The notes under the pieces were generated by a model. It saw nothing but the letters and a program-made list of their open reading frames with translations. It ran no database searches and was not told where the DNA came from. Shown here in pieces: positions 36,901 to 51,900 of a DNA stretch of 64,000 nt. The position numbers and the translations under genes are program-made. Position 1 is the stretch's first letter, and each line of letters begins with the position of its first letter. This DNA is from Pisaster brevispinus (Eukaryota > Echinodermata > Asteroidea > Forcipulatida > Asteriidae), in assembly GCA_023634235.1 (NCBI GenBank), contig JAMKCF010000007.1, positions 6,705,630 through 6,769,629 of the forward strand. The letters are read 5' to 3'.

Positions 36901-39900
36901 AGTAAAAACTAATTTAAAAAATGTCAAAATAACTTGAGAGAAGCGAGACATGTCCATTCAAACACCAAAACCATTACAAAACGCATGACTCCTATTGGCC
37001 CTTTATAAACGCATCACACGCAGAGACTGTGACACGCTCTTAAAGAAGTCAACGGGTAAGCGTGTAAAAATGCCACCTTGCCTTAAATTCGCACTACGCT
37101 GTATAACACACTCGGGACATTGACTCCCAAAACGGTTCGATCCAGAATACTGTGATCACAACGTCAGGAAAATTGGGTCAACAACAAAACCACGGATGAG
37201 ATTACATGAAAATGAAGAAGAAAAAAACCCCCGAAATGAACAGAATGTAACATAGGTTTACAGACTCTCTACATCATTTCAAATAGATACCTGGTTAAGG
37301 GTCTGGGCCCAATTTCATAAAGCTGTTAAGCAGGAAAGTTCTGCTTGGCAAATTTCTAAACTTAGCAAGCAATGAGCGGGGTACCAGTGGCAACAATCTA
37401 AACTTCATGGAATGTTGGCTGGTAACCTGTTTCTGCTAAGCAAGATTTGTCTGTGCTTAGCAGGTTTTTTTTTTGTTGCTTACAGGCTTTATTAAATTGG
37501 GCCCCGTTCATAACAAGGGGCCAAGTCATTTCATCTCTGAGATGGCAAGTTTGCCTCTTTCAAGAAAACCTGAAGGTGCAGGGAGATCAGGGAAAAATTC
37601 TGATATATCAGGAAAAATCCTTACACATCACATAACTTAAGCAACTGATTTTCACCCGGCAATATTGTCCTGTCACCACAGTATAAAAGATATCTTAGTA
37701 GAAATCCAAGCACTGAAACAGCTGCCTGTACATGTATCAGGCAATACATTCTGAGGTTACACCAAAACAAACTATACATAAAAACAAACCACTTCCCACC
37801 GTACACCATACACATGATATGCACGATGACAGCACTTGGAATGTTTACGATTACACTAGAAAGCGATCTTCTTTTAAACATTTTAAACATCCAGCGAGAT
37901 GCAGCAGGTCATCGAGGCCATCTCGAAGTGTCACGATCTTAAAGTGTACTAGATCCTTTACAATTTTCGTGAAATGATGGAGGATAAAAACCCTGCTTTC
38001 CATGAATGTAACTCATTTATATGTAAATGCATCACAACCACACTTTTTCCCCCATTGCATCAACATTAAATTAACAGTGCAACGACCACACACACACACA
38101 GACGTAAAATTTTGCCAGATTTCAAGGCTTTTTCTCTCCCCATCTTCTCCACTTCGGCAAGCAGCCTCCCCACACCACACAGTGCACTCCATTCACCTGA
38201 CATTTTCGCATCCACCGGGGACCTCAACCTGCCGCCCGGTTGCCGTAACCTAATCCTGGATGCAAATTCATATAACGCCACATCCACACAATGGCAACGA
38301 ATACCGCTGGAGCAGCAGGTAAAGGGCCGTGGACGGACGCCCAGTTGCTGCAGAAAACGAATTCCTTCAATCATATTTCCCACTTGGATCCGATCCCCTT
38401 AAACCTCCCCAGGGCTGTGTTTATTCAAATCAGTTCCCCTTGGAGCTGTTTTCCCCCCCCCCCCAACATTCTCATCTTTTCATGGCTCGGGAATCTGGGC
38501 CAGGTCGAGAAAAAATCGGAATGAATTAGTGAGATTTTTTTATTAAAGTAGCGTCAGGTTTTCCAATGGGTTGGCACATTTTGGGATTGTATTCACAAAG
38601 GCAGACGCAACGACATTACAAAGTGCAGCTCTGATCCTTGTACAATTTATTCCTACTATATCTCGTCAGAACTCTTAGGCTTTTTTTAATATGTCACTGC
38701 AGATAGAGATATACTGTAATATCGCAAAGCACCAAAGCGACTAAGGACATATACAGGAACACACTTTTTTAGCAGGGAAGAAAACTTGAAAAGCATCAGG
38801 AAAACTGTCGCACAATGTACACAAATGTATCTTATTTATGAATGTTAATTACATTTATGCATTATAATTCACTGACCTTCTTTAAAAATAAATTATTTGT
38901 CATGTACATGTAGTGAGCTGGGCCCAATTTCATGGCTCTGCAAGTACCGTAAGCAAAGAATCAGCGTTTACAGAACCAGGGAATTATTTGCTTCCATCAA
39001 GCGTATTTCACGGGTTAGCAGAGAGTTTTTGCTTGTGCGTGTGTGTACTTCATGTTACTACTAGGCATTCTTCGCTTACACAGCTAGCACAGAAATTAGG
39101 CGCTTGAACAGTAAGCGGAGAAGGGTGATCGCAAGCTCAGAAATTGCAAGTGCATCATTTTTTTCATTCTTGTGATTGATATTTTGTAAAGCGCTTTAAA
39201 AAAACTTTTTTCTTCTGGTAAGGGCACCTCCATGGGAGAAATGAAAATATCTACAACTGTCATACTGGAATATTTCAATAGGCACCAACCAAATGGTACA
39301 TGTTTTTACTTGACAACATTCGGCATGATGTGTTTATGTATTAATTTAGTAACTAAATTTATAATTACTGGGTTCCGGGTCCTGTATAAGCTTAAATGCT
39401 TTTTACCTGGATCCCTCGTATCGTTTCTGTTATTCTTTAAATATGCTTTGTTAATCTGTTCTGAGATTATGATACGAAATAAACCAAACCAAACCAAACC
39501 AAACCAATGGCCAGGGACATGGCGGCAATTGCCTCTGTTGCCTCCGTGAAGTAACCACACCTGTTTATTTTCAGAGGTACATGTATGTAGAAAAAAAAAA
39601 TTCACAATTGAAATTTCCTATGCTTGTAAACAACATCCTCTTGCTCAGACAGCCAAAACGGACTATACACAGTGTACTATAGATACTGTAGTTCCCAATA
39701 GACGCCATCTTAACGGGCAAAGTGCATTTTGGTTTGCAGGGACGCGCCAAGCGCTGTTTACTAACCAATCGTGCCATGAGTTTTGTGAAATGTGCGCATG
39801 CTGCACGCTGTACTCTCGCGTAACGCATGCGCACATTTCACAAAACTCATGGCACGATTGGTTAGTAAACAGCGCTTGACAGCCCATTCACAGTGTACTG

Positions 39901-42900
39901 TGGTGCATACATTCATAGATAGCATTTGTAGACCACCTACACAGAAAAATGTCATTTCTTATGCAGTATTTACCCTCACCCCAAAACATTTCGCTCTTGT
40001 GAGGGCAAGACAGTTATTTCCTTGATAAAACCATGAAGGCAGCCATGATAAAAAAAAGTACCCTACATGTAAATGGGAGAAATGTAAATTTCTACAACTG
40101 TTCAACCATGTCAACCGGAACCTTTCAATGGGCACCAAGGCAATGGGCCAGGGGCCCGGCAGCAATTGCTTCTTTCTGCCTCCGCGAACTAAGCAGGCCT
40201 GGTTACTTTCATCATTATTACACACAGTGCATAAATATTCAAAGTTATGAAACTTCCCTATTTTGCAAATAATATCCTCATTGTTTCCGACAGCCCAAAC
40301 GTACTCTACCATGTCTACACAGCGCCGTGTGCATAGTAGATTAAATACAAGTATTTGATACCCATCTAGCATTGTCTAGAGAGAAAAATATATACAGTAC
40401 ATCATTTATTCTTGAATGCAGTATTTTCACCAACCTCTGACATATTGAGAGATCCCTGCACAAATTTTGGCTCCGGAGTGCTGGGTGATTATTTTTCCAA
40501 TGTGCATTATAATCCTGACTTCTTGTCCTGACAGTCTTTCCTGGTGAACATGGTGAATGTTCAAGCGCATTTCATAAGCGAGTCTGAATGCAGTACAAAA
40601 AAATACATTTGCTTCCTGTTCTGTGAAGCTACATGTATTATGAAATTGAAAGTGTAGATTGTCATTTTATGTGACCTTGGTGTCCATGAAAACGTTTCGG
40701 GGGAACAGTTTGTAGAAAATTAACGAGGTGTAATCTATTAAGGAACTACAGTGTAACTTGTTTCTTATAACACGACGCATACCCCATGTACAGTTGTACG
40801 TGTCAAAGTTCAACCTGAACATGAAGTAAATTTGTTACAATCATGAAAGCAAGTGCACTTACTACATGTACTGTGTGTACTACAAACAAATATTGTACGT
40901 ACACTTTATGCAAAAAAAACCCCGATATCCCAGTATGTAAAAGCCCGTCATAATCAATGGAGTATGGTACATGTACATGTATGTAACCATCATGAATGAA
41001 GCTTTAAAAAAACAAACACATAGTGTACAATGTACATTTTTATGCAATTTTTTTTATGCAGTTTTATTTTTAAGAGTCCTGGATTCGGAACAGCAAATAT
41101 TTTGCTCGATCATGTGTGGTTTTTAGAACTGTGTATAATAATAATAACAATAATAAAATATTTATAGAGCACCTTATGCAAGGGCCTCAAGGCACTTCAC
41201 AGATAAAAACAAAAAGCAAAAAAGTCAGCGAACAATAAAAAGTAAGCCAAAATGAAAGTCACAAGAAACAAGTACCGGTACATGTAAGTCAAATCATGGA
41301 GCTATAAAAAGAAAACCATGGTAAAATTTATGAGTAAAATACTAAAAGCCTCAAAATACAAGACCTAGAAACAAATTTTTCTTTTAAACTCAGCCAATGA
41401 TCTACAAAAAGCAAGAGTAAATGATTGTTTATAAATATAAAAAAATTCACATTAAAAATGCACAACAGTATTCGTCGTACAATACCAGTTCAACATTAAC
41501 GAGGGGCTTACATTGTATATTTTATATGCACTGTGTCAATGCATGGTTAGAGCATAAAGAACTGTTTTTTATTTATTTAACAAAATTGTTAAATGCAATT
41601 CAAAGCCAGAACAACTAGCCCAGAAGTTACATGCCACTGTTCACCAGTCTGGGTCAGGGTACTTCCCAAGCTTGCATTCTAGACAACACATAATAGTTGC
41701 ATGCCAGTACTGCAACAAAATTAGATAAAATAAATTTATCATTTTTATTTATTTTATTTATTTATTTATTTGTTTATTTATTTATTTCATTTATTTATTT
41801 TTTTGTGGGGGAGGGGGGGGGGGGGGAATCTCGGATAAAACTCTCAAAAAACATAAGATGAATACCCAAGATTGCACACAGGGCTTTCAAAACCAAAGAG
41901 AAATACCAAGTACCATGTGAAATACTCAACCTGCTTTTAGGCAAAATTGAAGATTTAACGTTCATTATGTTGGAATGTCATAGCAAACCTTAACACTGAA
42001 TCTTCAAATTGAATTTGTTTTGTTACGATTGTTATTTTCAATCCACACCCCTAAATTTTCAAGGTGCAGACTCCAGTACTTACATCTCTCCTTTCCTTTA
42101 CAATCACGTACTGTGTTTCACCCTTTCGGCATCGAATTGCTGTACAAAGTTCAATGCTTATAATACTGAATCAAGTTTACATGACAATAATTTCAAGTCA
42201 AAATTTCTGTTTTATTGTCGACATGGATGAAGAAATGTGGCGCACAAAGGTTGTTTGGGATAGTATACAGTGTGTAAGCTTTCTCAAATTGTTCACATAG
42301 AGACAAACCATCACTTTTATACTTCAAATGAATTGGGAAAGCGAAGTGAATTCTTCTGCGTCACAATTGGAAAACAGCACACATACACGATTGTTTTCAT
42401 CACGTAATTTGCTTTCCCGTTAAATTTGAACCAGGCTTTTATGAGGGGGAAGAAAAAAAACAACCAATAGTTATTAACTACCTCACATAAACAGACCCAC
42501 ACTGTATACAGAGCTGCCAACATTTGCATAGATTACAATCAGGGAGATTTTGTACAAGAATCACAAAAAGATATTTAGAATGATATATTCAACATAATTC
42601 GCCGTATTTTTGACCACGTGAGGGCGTATGTGGATAAATTTCACATGATGAAAAACAAGTAAACAAACAGAGTTTTTTCACTTTTTTATCGCTATTTTTT
42701 ATGCACATGTACATTATATTTCTTCATTGGTGCAAGAAAACTACAAACAGGCAATTATAATAAGCTAAAACTGCTATTGTGATGCAAGACATTCCCTGAT
42801 GACAGCGCCCTCATGCGGTCAAAAATATGGTCAATAGGGAAAAGGTCTCCGTTAATTCAGGGAGATTTTCAAATTTGTTCATCAGAACAGGGAAAAAGAT

Positions 42901-45900
42901 TGCTTTGTTTTCAGGGAACTTTCTGCAGAATCAGGGAGAGCTATGTAGCAGCTCTGTGTATTACAAACACTGTTTATCGCCTCTGTTTGGCGGACGTTCG
43001 TGTACTATGGAAACAACATCAATGCTTTTAATGTATGTAGCTCTTGCTGACATTTAACAAAAGGCCAATCCCTAATTCATCTGGGAAATTCAAATTTGTC
43101 AGGTTTTCTAATTTGTTGCCAAGTCATAGGCATGTGCGATGGAAAACAAGTTGTCATCCGTAGTGTGGCCCAGATGCGTTTAAGCGCCATGAACCCTACG
43201 ACAGCAGACAGGGTCAGTTTCCTTCCTTTCATTCTATCAGCCAGACTGTAAGCTCCTCGGTTTGTGCTTTAAAATTGAAAACCCTTTATTGCTGGACGGA
43301 GTAACAATAGAAACACTGCAGTGGTAATGTTATTATGTGTGTGCAATGCTGGCCTGTTTGGGGGGGGGGGGGGGGGTCACACACAACACGTACAAAGAGT
43401 CTAGCTACACAGTATATGTTTTGGTTCACTCTGGACAGCTGATTTACAGGCAAAATTTGAAATAAAGATAACATAAATGTCATGAAAGTTTCAGCTGAAT
43501 ACGGTGTTACACCTGATGAGAATTAACAGCATATAAACTGTCGCTGTATTTTCACAAGAACGTAGCCCCCATCGCATGAGTAGTGAGATGACAGCGGATA
43601 CCAACCGCATCTCTGGCCACACCAATCGCAAACGGACACCGACCTTCAGGAATTGGAGAAACAGTTGATAGGCTTGCTTTATACTATGTTGTTGTACCTT
43701 CCAAATGTCGGTTTTGTACATATGTATAAAAAGCTAAATTGCATAAAATAAAGCAACTTCCGATGAGGTCTCTGAACCTCTGGGGTGAGGAAAAAAACAC
43801 TTTCTTTTGGGGACAAAGTGTTATTTTCTAGACCATTGGATACTCAGATCACACTATCTTCAGCTGATTGGTGTGTTTCAATCGCATTGTGTAAAACTTA
43901 ACACACAACTTGCAACCTTATCGGGCAGTTTAGGTGGGTGGTTTGATGACTAAAGGGTGAAAGGGTTGCAAAGCGCATTCAGCAGCCAGTGCCAAAAACA
44001 CCACGAAACACCCCTTCTTTTCGCATTAAGTGTAACAGAGTTCTTTTACATGCTTTAAACCATAGAACAAGGTTGCTCTATGATTAAACCAACGCATGGG
44101 ACCAATAAGTATGGCTTTATGTCCCATCCAAAGGACAAAGCAATAATGGCTTTCTTGCTTTTAAAAGACACAAGTGTCAAGACTGGGACTCAAACCCACA
44201 CTCTGCTCAATCAGAAACACCAGGAGCTTACATTGTAAGTCCAGTGCGCTTGACCACTCATCAGCCCCAACACACAGAGACAGCCAAATGTGGACAATAC
44301 ATTGTATTTGAACACAGTGCTGCAGGGGGAAGCCTTTATAATCACAGGGTTCAGCAATCTCTGTGTTGGTTAGTCTCCATGGTTCCACCCCCAGACTTGT
44401 CCAGACAAGCACAGACATGTTCCAGAGCAGCCAACATTTGCATACTTGCAATCAGGACGATTTTGCACACCAATCAACGAGATATATTTTTAGATTTACA
44501 TTCAACAAAATGGGAAAAAGTTTCCATAATCAGGGAGATTTTCAAATTTGTTCATCAGAACGTGGAAAGAATGGTTCATTTTTCAGGGAACTTTCTGCAG
44601 AATCAGGGAGAGTTGGTAGCTCTGCATGTTCTACATGTAATTTTACCTTCAACATTCCCTTTACAAAGATAGATTTCTTCTTTCACTCCATAGAGCATGC
44701 ACTCAGTTCACTGCACATGTACTGTATTACACCATGTACATGCTGTGTAAGAAAAATGCTTTTTCCCCCGAAATCCAATTATAATTTCCATAGCAAGTTT
44801 GTTTTTCATACAAATCCACTCTGTGGGTGCACAGGCTAATGCTGTTGATATATATTGAGTAACTGCCCACACTGAGTATTTGACTGTAGTTGTTTGGGAT
44901 AAGTACATCTGTACAATATTACACTTAGAATCAGAAGAATTGGTCATAACAAGGGCCAAGTCTTTCATCTCTGTGATTGCAATTTTGCCTCTTTCAGAAA
45001 AATCTGAAGGCGCAGGGCGATCGGTGAAACAACCTGAAATCAGTGGGAAAATCATGCCTGTACATTATTCATCAATAGGCTTTACTGATTAGGTTTACAT
45101 CTTGACAATTTGGTGTTTTAAGATGTGCATGCTTACTCTTTCAGATAATGCACTACACGTATTAGAAAATTTTATCAAGAACTGTGAACAACAAACGTGC
45201 ATTGTAAATTGTATGCTGATATCATGTCAACTATGCTGATATATGTAGAGCTGTAGATTTTTCACTTGTCAACAAACAAGTACAAACACATATAATTTGT
45301 AGGCCTACTGTGTAGTGTATGTGAGAGTGTTGTGTTGTGTTGAACAGCCTTTGAGAAAGACTCTGCTTGGGTCAAAACGTCAGGCCATTTGTAAGAAAAT
45401 ATACATCATTGTGCACTACATGTACTGTATGTAAATTTTCAGTCTCAATCAAAACATACTTTAAAATGTAGAAGTCCATATCACACATGTACACAATTTG
45501 TGCATTAAAATGCACCCATGTGCCAAGCAAGGCACTTCTCTGCTTGTGTACATACACCGGTAGCTATAATCAGATGCATATATCATCTCATACTATGTAT
45601 GTGGCCCACATTTCACATACAATTATCCAGACAGAAAATTTGCCCCTGCTGTCAGTCACATGACCACCTGCGTCATCGTGCATTGTGTACTGCCCAGGTG
45701 TTTAAGGGGGCCAAATGGCTGACATTGGGGTCAAACCTGTTCCCAGGCTCCTGTTCTTAAAAAATAAATAAATAAAACAAATAAATTTAAAAAAACTACT
45801 GTCGGCTCACTTCATGTTTTTATTTATTTTTGTTGATTTACTTTGTGTTTGTTGATAAATATTTGTTTGGTTGCTTTTGAAGACAGCTTCAGTAAACAGT

Positions 45901-48900
45901 TTTGCATTTCAATTCAAGTACATTATATGTGCTCCCCAAAATGAATCTTTTTTTTTTTATCATTGAATCATGTATTTTTTGTTCACCTTCTGTGAAAGCA
46001 CCGAGCATACACAGTGTAAATAATACCCACGTACCACACATCAGTGGAGATCCAAACTGAAAATTAATGTCGCAAATTTCTGATGCAGGAGACTTTGCAC
46101 ACTGTCTGTGCGGTACGCGCTGATCAATTGTGCCAGGTGGTAAAAAATTCAATCGGATGATTGCAAGGCGAAGTAAAAATTGGGGCAAAGCAAAGCCTGC
46201 AATACTGACGGTCTCACACACGATGCACGGTGAAATAATAATAACTAGTTTTTATACATGTAGCATTTTATCTCTGGGCATCCTCAAAGTGCTTCAAATC
46301 ATTATTTATTTATGTAGCCCACCTTTACAAGGTGCTGCGGTGCATTCAGCAGCCACTGCTAGAAAACATCTGAGCAAACTTCTTCTCGTAGTGATATAAT
46401 GTGAAGAAAAGTCTGAGTTAATTTACATGCACTGCAAACAACACATGGAACCAACAGCTTTATTTCCCATCAGAAGGACGAAGCAATAATGGTTACAAGT
46501 GGCTTGCTTTCAAAAGGACACAAGTGCCATGACTGTGACTTGAACCCACACTCTGCTGATCAGAAACACCGGAGCTTGAGTCCAGTTCGCTTGACCGCTC
46601 AGCCATGATGATTCCATACACATCAAAATAGCGAGTTGTTGATAAACACGTATTGGTTTTAAACAAAATTCATAAATAACACAAACTTTGAATAGCAAAA
46701 TCGTCAGAATACTCCCGGTTTTCCCCCAGGATTTATCAAAACCTTGGAGCATGCTGGACCAAATTTTTGAAGTTTGGCCAAATCATGCTGAAGTGAAACG
46801 AGGTCAGCGAAAAAAAGGGGAAAAAAAAGAGAGGAAAAAAAAGGAAGGTTTTCTGCATATCGACCGCAATTTGCACATACTGGCATGCAATCGCGCATAC
46901 TGGCGTGTTTCATGTGTTTCAGTTGTAACCCAACTACTGGCAAAGGTGGCGAGGTGGTCACTGAAAATAGTGAGGTGGGCCAACTCAGGTTGGAATGGGA
47001 AAGGGAAACACTGCACCCTAGCACTGAACAAACTTTGTCGACGTCTGTAGTTTTTTCCCCGCAGGAATTGAGAAGCCCTTACATATATAAAACATGTTGC
47101 ACATGTATGTACAGTGCTTTGTAAAATGACGAAGAGCTTATAAATCAAGAACTAATGTTCATAATCCCAAATGAAGGAAATAATTTACCTTTTATGGAGA
47201 CCAGGCAATTTGCAAATTGACAGAAGATCCATACCAGGTACCAAAATGGAAAAAAATATAAATTTTGTAGTGGTTTTTGAAATAGGTATCAATTCTCATT
47301 ACAATGATGGCTTTTGTTGTGTCACTACTCGAGGCAGTTTTGGTTCTAAAATAATTAGAGACTTTTGAGGTTAGGCTAGGTACAGTAGCAGCAACATTAC
47401 TGAGTTGTTCACCCAAAAACATTTGAATATGAGAAACACTTCACGCATGAAACATTTCTCAGTTTTCTGTGGGTTGGTGTCCGTTCGCGAATGCTGCTGC
47501 CAGACATGCGGCTGGTACCCGTTGTCACCTCGCTAAACGTGAAAGGATTCGACGTTCGTGTGAAAATACCATGACAGTTTTTTTGCTGTTTTCTCAGTTA
47601 GTCACCGTATTCAGCTCAAACTTTAACAGGTGACTTTTATTGTATGTATTTTTCTTACTAGCACCCCCGAACAAAGATCTTGACTAATAGGGAGACCGCC
47701 AACATAGGACTGGATAGCTCAGTTGGTAAAGCGACGGTACGTTAATCCGGAGGTCGTTGGTTCAAGTCCCGCTCCAGTCAATTTTTCTTTGTTCAAACCC
47801 AAATCATTATTATGAATTTTTTTCGTGATAATTTTACCAATAAATAAGCAATGCGTTGAAAAAAAACCCCACCTCAATCTATGACCCCCACCTTTAATGG
47901 AGAAGGCTGAACTACTGAAAGCATCTAAGTCTCCTGCTGGAGACCTTCTACTGCATAATCTGAAAAGGAGGCTTTCTTGAACTATAATCCTCTTAATCTT
48001 TACCTTATCTTTCTTGGCGAGAGTCTGGTTGATCTTCTGTTTGCGTTGTTTTTGTTTCTCGATGAATTCCTCGACGAGGTCTTCACATGTCAGTAGATTC
48101 TCTCTCGGCTCCCAGGTGTCTTCCTCCGGTCCGTAACCTTGCCAACGAACTCGGTAGAGAGGCTTCCCCTAAAATAGAAAAAAATAAAAATAAAAAACTA
48201 TTTAAGAAGATTTTATCCCACAGGGAAATAGCATTTCAAGAAATATACTTTATATTTTTTAACGTTTTCTAAAGCCACCATGTACCATATTTTTCGGAAA
48301 AATAGTTGCGGCTTATGGATTTTTGAAGCCAACAAAAAGATAAGCGGCTTACATTGGCGGCTAATCCAGCCAAATTTGTTATTAAGCAGTTTTGACTAAA
48401 ACCAAAACTAGAAAATTTTTTCTGTCGATGACCTAATGTATACCGGCAACATTTATAAACAAACGAAGAAAAAATAAAGGTTGCAAATGTACGCTTCAAG
48501 ACATCACTTTCAAGATGACCTGATGGACGTCTTCGTGGTGCAGTTGGTCAGGCATTGATTGTTCGCACGGCTGAACCCTTTCAGTTTGAACCAATGATGA
48601 TGATCCTGCTGTCGAAGAGGCAGTAGGACAACAAGCTAGGACTGCTGCCAGACACTGATTATATTATATAAATGTAGAGCATCATATGTCGATGCTTTGT
48701 AAATAATAATAGTTTATAGATTAGCCCATGTACAAAATATGGACAGCTGAGGTATTTTTAAATTATAGTTAGTTGCGTTGTAGATATTTTTAGAAGCAAT
48801 GTGGACCTGCTTGAGTTATGACAAGTCCTACAAAAACAATTCTCAAATTTCATGTGAAAAAAGGAGTAACAGAACAAATTCTCTGATGCATGCCAAGCGT

Positions 48901-51900
48901 AAACAAAATGTCAACTTGAAGTTGGAGCGAGTATTATTTACGAATGAACATTGTGGAAAATTACTGCCGGGTTTCTGGAAGAATTTTTCAACCATCCTCC
49001 GACTGCGCAGATTGTGTGCATGTTGACAGCCTTGCCTTCAGTTTATTAAAATGTGATTTTTGTCGTCTGCTCTTACAAATGCCAAAGAAAAGAAAGCGAA
49101 GAGTATGCTCTCATTTTCAGTACTTTATGGAGACCAAGGACAAAATGAAAAAAGGGAAAATAAAAGGTCTCCATAGGGAAATTCTAAAAGACTGGGGTGC
49201 TCCGCAAAGAATTTTGTGTGCATAGTCTATGGGAAAATGTTTAGTGCAGAGACAAAGAAAAAACACAAAAGAATGCTCCCCACAGGGATGCATTTTTGAG
49301 AATGTGTGTGTAGTAGTCACACAATGTTCAATCATGGAGGTAGACTGAGAGCTGAGGGATACAGAAGCCCGTGTGAGTGTGTGTGTGCATGATGTTGTGC
49401 AGGACTTAAGTTTAAGTTTTTTGTGAAAAGCAGCCCACTCAGCCAGTAATCTGTGCATTTCACTCGCCCATAGGAAGTTTTAGTAGTCCAGATTTTATCC
49501 AAAAAAGTATCTTTCTGGTATCAATGGTAGTGATCACAACAAGTTTATTGGTCAAATAAAGTTACATCAATCACACACTCAAAAATGACCCAACACTTTT
49601 TAAAAACATTGACAAGTACAGGTTGCGCTTGGTTTTTAGTAGCCCAAAGGGCAAGTTGAGAAGTGGCGTTTACTACAACAGCCCAGAGCAGTTTTTAGCC
49701 TACTAGTACTGCCAGACAATGTACGCCTGGCTAGTGTTGTGTCATAGTGTTGACATGAGAGCTGTCTTGCTGTTTGATGAAGTTTTGGGGGTCAGGTGCA
49801 TTTGCACGATACATACATGTAAACAGCTGCTGCTATTTTTTAATTTGGGTAGAAAAAGCTTAGTGAATCGTAGCAAATTTGAATGGTCTTCTTTGTTACA
49901 TCATAGAACAAGTCTGTCCTTGCTAGAATAATTCTGCATCTGTGATGTCTGACAATACAATAATTTGTCACTATACATATGTACATGTAGCATAGGTAGC
50001 AACTGCTGAGGCCCTCTACTAAGTATAAACACTCAAGCGCCCATTACTACATGTACATGTGTAAATGCATAATATGCAGTACATAAAGGATGTGCACACA
50101 TAAGTCCATGTACTGCATATATGCCATACATACTGTAAGACCATAAAGTAATGTATACATTGCGCATAGTAGGTTGGTGGTACATGGTTTTAGTAATGGG
50201 GGTCACAGGTGTGCTAATTCATTCCTTTGTTCAGTGTGTGTGTACAATGCCCTGACCCCTAGTGCATTACAGCCTCCATGAGTGTACACAGGCCACTTAG
50301 AGCTCAAGGTACACACAGGTACATCAGGTATATACCACATGGTGTGAATACTTTTGTTCACAGCGCTCATTCATAAAATGTCCATTGTCCAAGTAAAGGT
50401 TATTTCCCTATGGCAGTACATTGATAATCAAAGTTCTCCACCATGTGAACACAATGGAATATAAAAGCTACCTATAATTTCGCACCACAATTTCCACAGT
50501 GCGTAGGCCCTACATCATGTAAGTCAACATGAATGTATTTTCTCCATCAACAACAATAAGAGTACATCTGATCGGAGTATTCCTCTTTGGATTGATTAAA
50601 ATCCACATTTTTAGGCAAAGTTTTAGCCTGGATCTGGTAAAAGGGTGTCCAAATTTGCTGGAAATTTAAAAATTGGGTGTCCAAATTGTTCACTTTACAT
50701 TAGTAAATGACAGACAAAACAGGGTGTCCAAAAGACACACAGACACCCCTCTAGCTAACACTACATTTTTAGGGCAAACCCAGAAATGCGTTGGCACACA
50801 TACATGTACATGTAGAATCTGAAAGCAATTTTGATTCAAACTTTTACACCGTTAAATGTTTATTCATTTAAAATGTCAACACACCTTACAACCTGCACAA
50901 TGTAATGTGCACACCCTAAACTTTTAAAATAAAATGTCAAGTTGACATTTGTTTCCAACCCGAAAAATTATAACAATAGAAACATGAATCAAATTTCAAA
51001 CTTATTATTATAGGCATAACACTGAAGTCAAACCAAAATTAAACTTTAGTAGATTATGACTAATTTGGTTTGATCTGAATTGATTCCAAATAAAAAACAA
51101 CAAGAACGGCAAAAATACAACACAAGTAGACAACAAGAAAGAAACACTGCACAAAATACACAAAAAGCCAATAACTTATTGAGACATATTTCCAATGGGT
51201 CCTTACAGAAAAAAATGGCAAAAACACCCCCCAAAAAAGGGGGAAAAAGAAATTGAAATTACAAAAAAAAAAAAAGACTTTAAGAGTTAAATAATGGATG
51301 GATATACCCAGCAAAAAAAAAAAAAAATAATTAATTAATTTAAAAAATAGATTAAATAATTCGGGATAAAAAAGAATTAGTGAAAAATGAAATAATTCCT
51401 CGTAATATTCCGGGCTTTAAATTTACACTGGACCATGGGCCCCGAGGCCAGTGATTTTGCCAGTAAACTCACCACCAACAGGGCTAGAATTTGGAGGGAA
51501 AACCCACAAGACTGCAGGGGCTTGTAGCTCAAAATGTTTACTGGACCAGAAATTTTCTTAAACAAGACAAGAAAGAAAATGAGAAAAAAAACCTTCCCGA
51601 CCCCTGGATACTGTTCCCTTTAACATGTTTAACTGTTTTATATTTTAACAAGCACTAAGGCATGTTTGGGAAGTTTTATCTCATTTTTGTCTTTATTGCT
51701 ATTAAGTGTTTTTCATTATTCAACAGAGCCCAATTTCATGGCTCTGCTTACCGCCGAATTCTGCGCTTGCGATCACCATTCTCTGCTTACTCTGCAAGCG
51801 CCAAATTTCTGTGCTAGCTGTATAAGCGAAGAAAACCTAGTAACGTACATGTAGAGTACACACGCGCACAAGTAAAAATTCTCTGCTAAGCCGAGAAATA

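Larger units (their letters stand above)
33538..48003. other. MPHOSPH8 intron 2 contents (14.5 kb)
   Basis: There is no exon between the chromodomain exon and exon 3. It holds family I and E repeats, inverted SINE C copies (33940-34165), a twin pair of MITEs (34374-34768), SINE A with a hAT-like insertion (35240-36338), several family 1 and G MITEs, a LINE tail (39240-39510), a perfect inverted repeat (39748-39878), SINEs at 41110-41350, 44028-44280, 46222-46612 and 47655-47815, and a 17-G run near 43361. Confidence 0.6.

Noticed and set aside
47708..47782. tRNA gene
   Set aside because: The acceptor stem pairs well, but the D-stem and anticodon arm are imperfect. The same flanking sequence is present at two other copies, so it is a SINE head.
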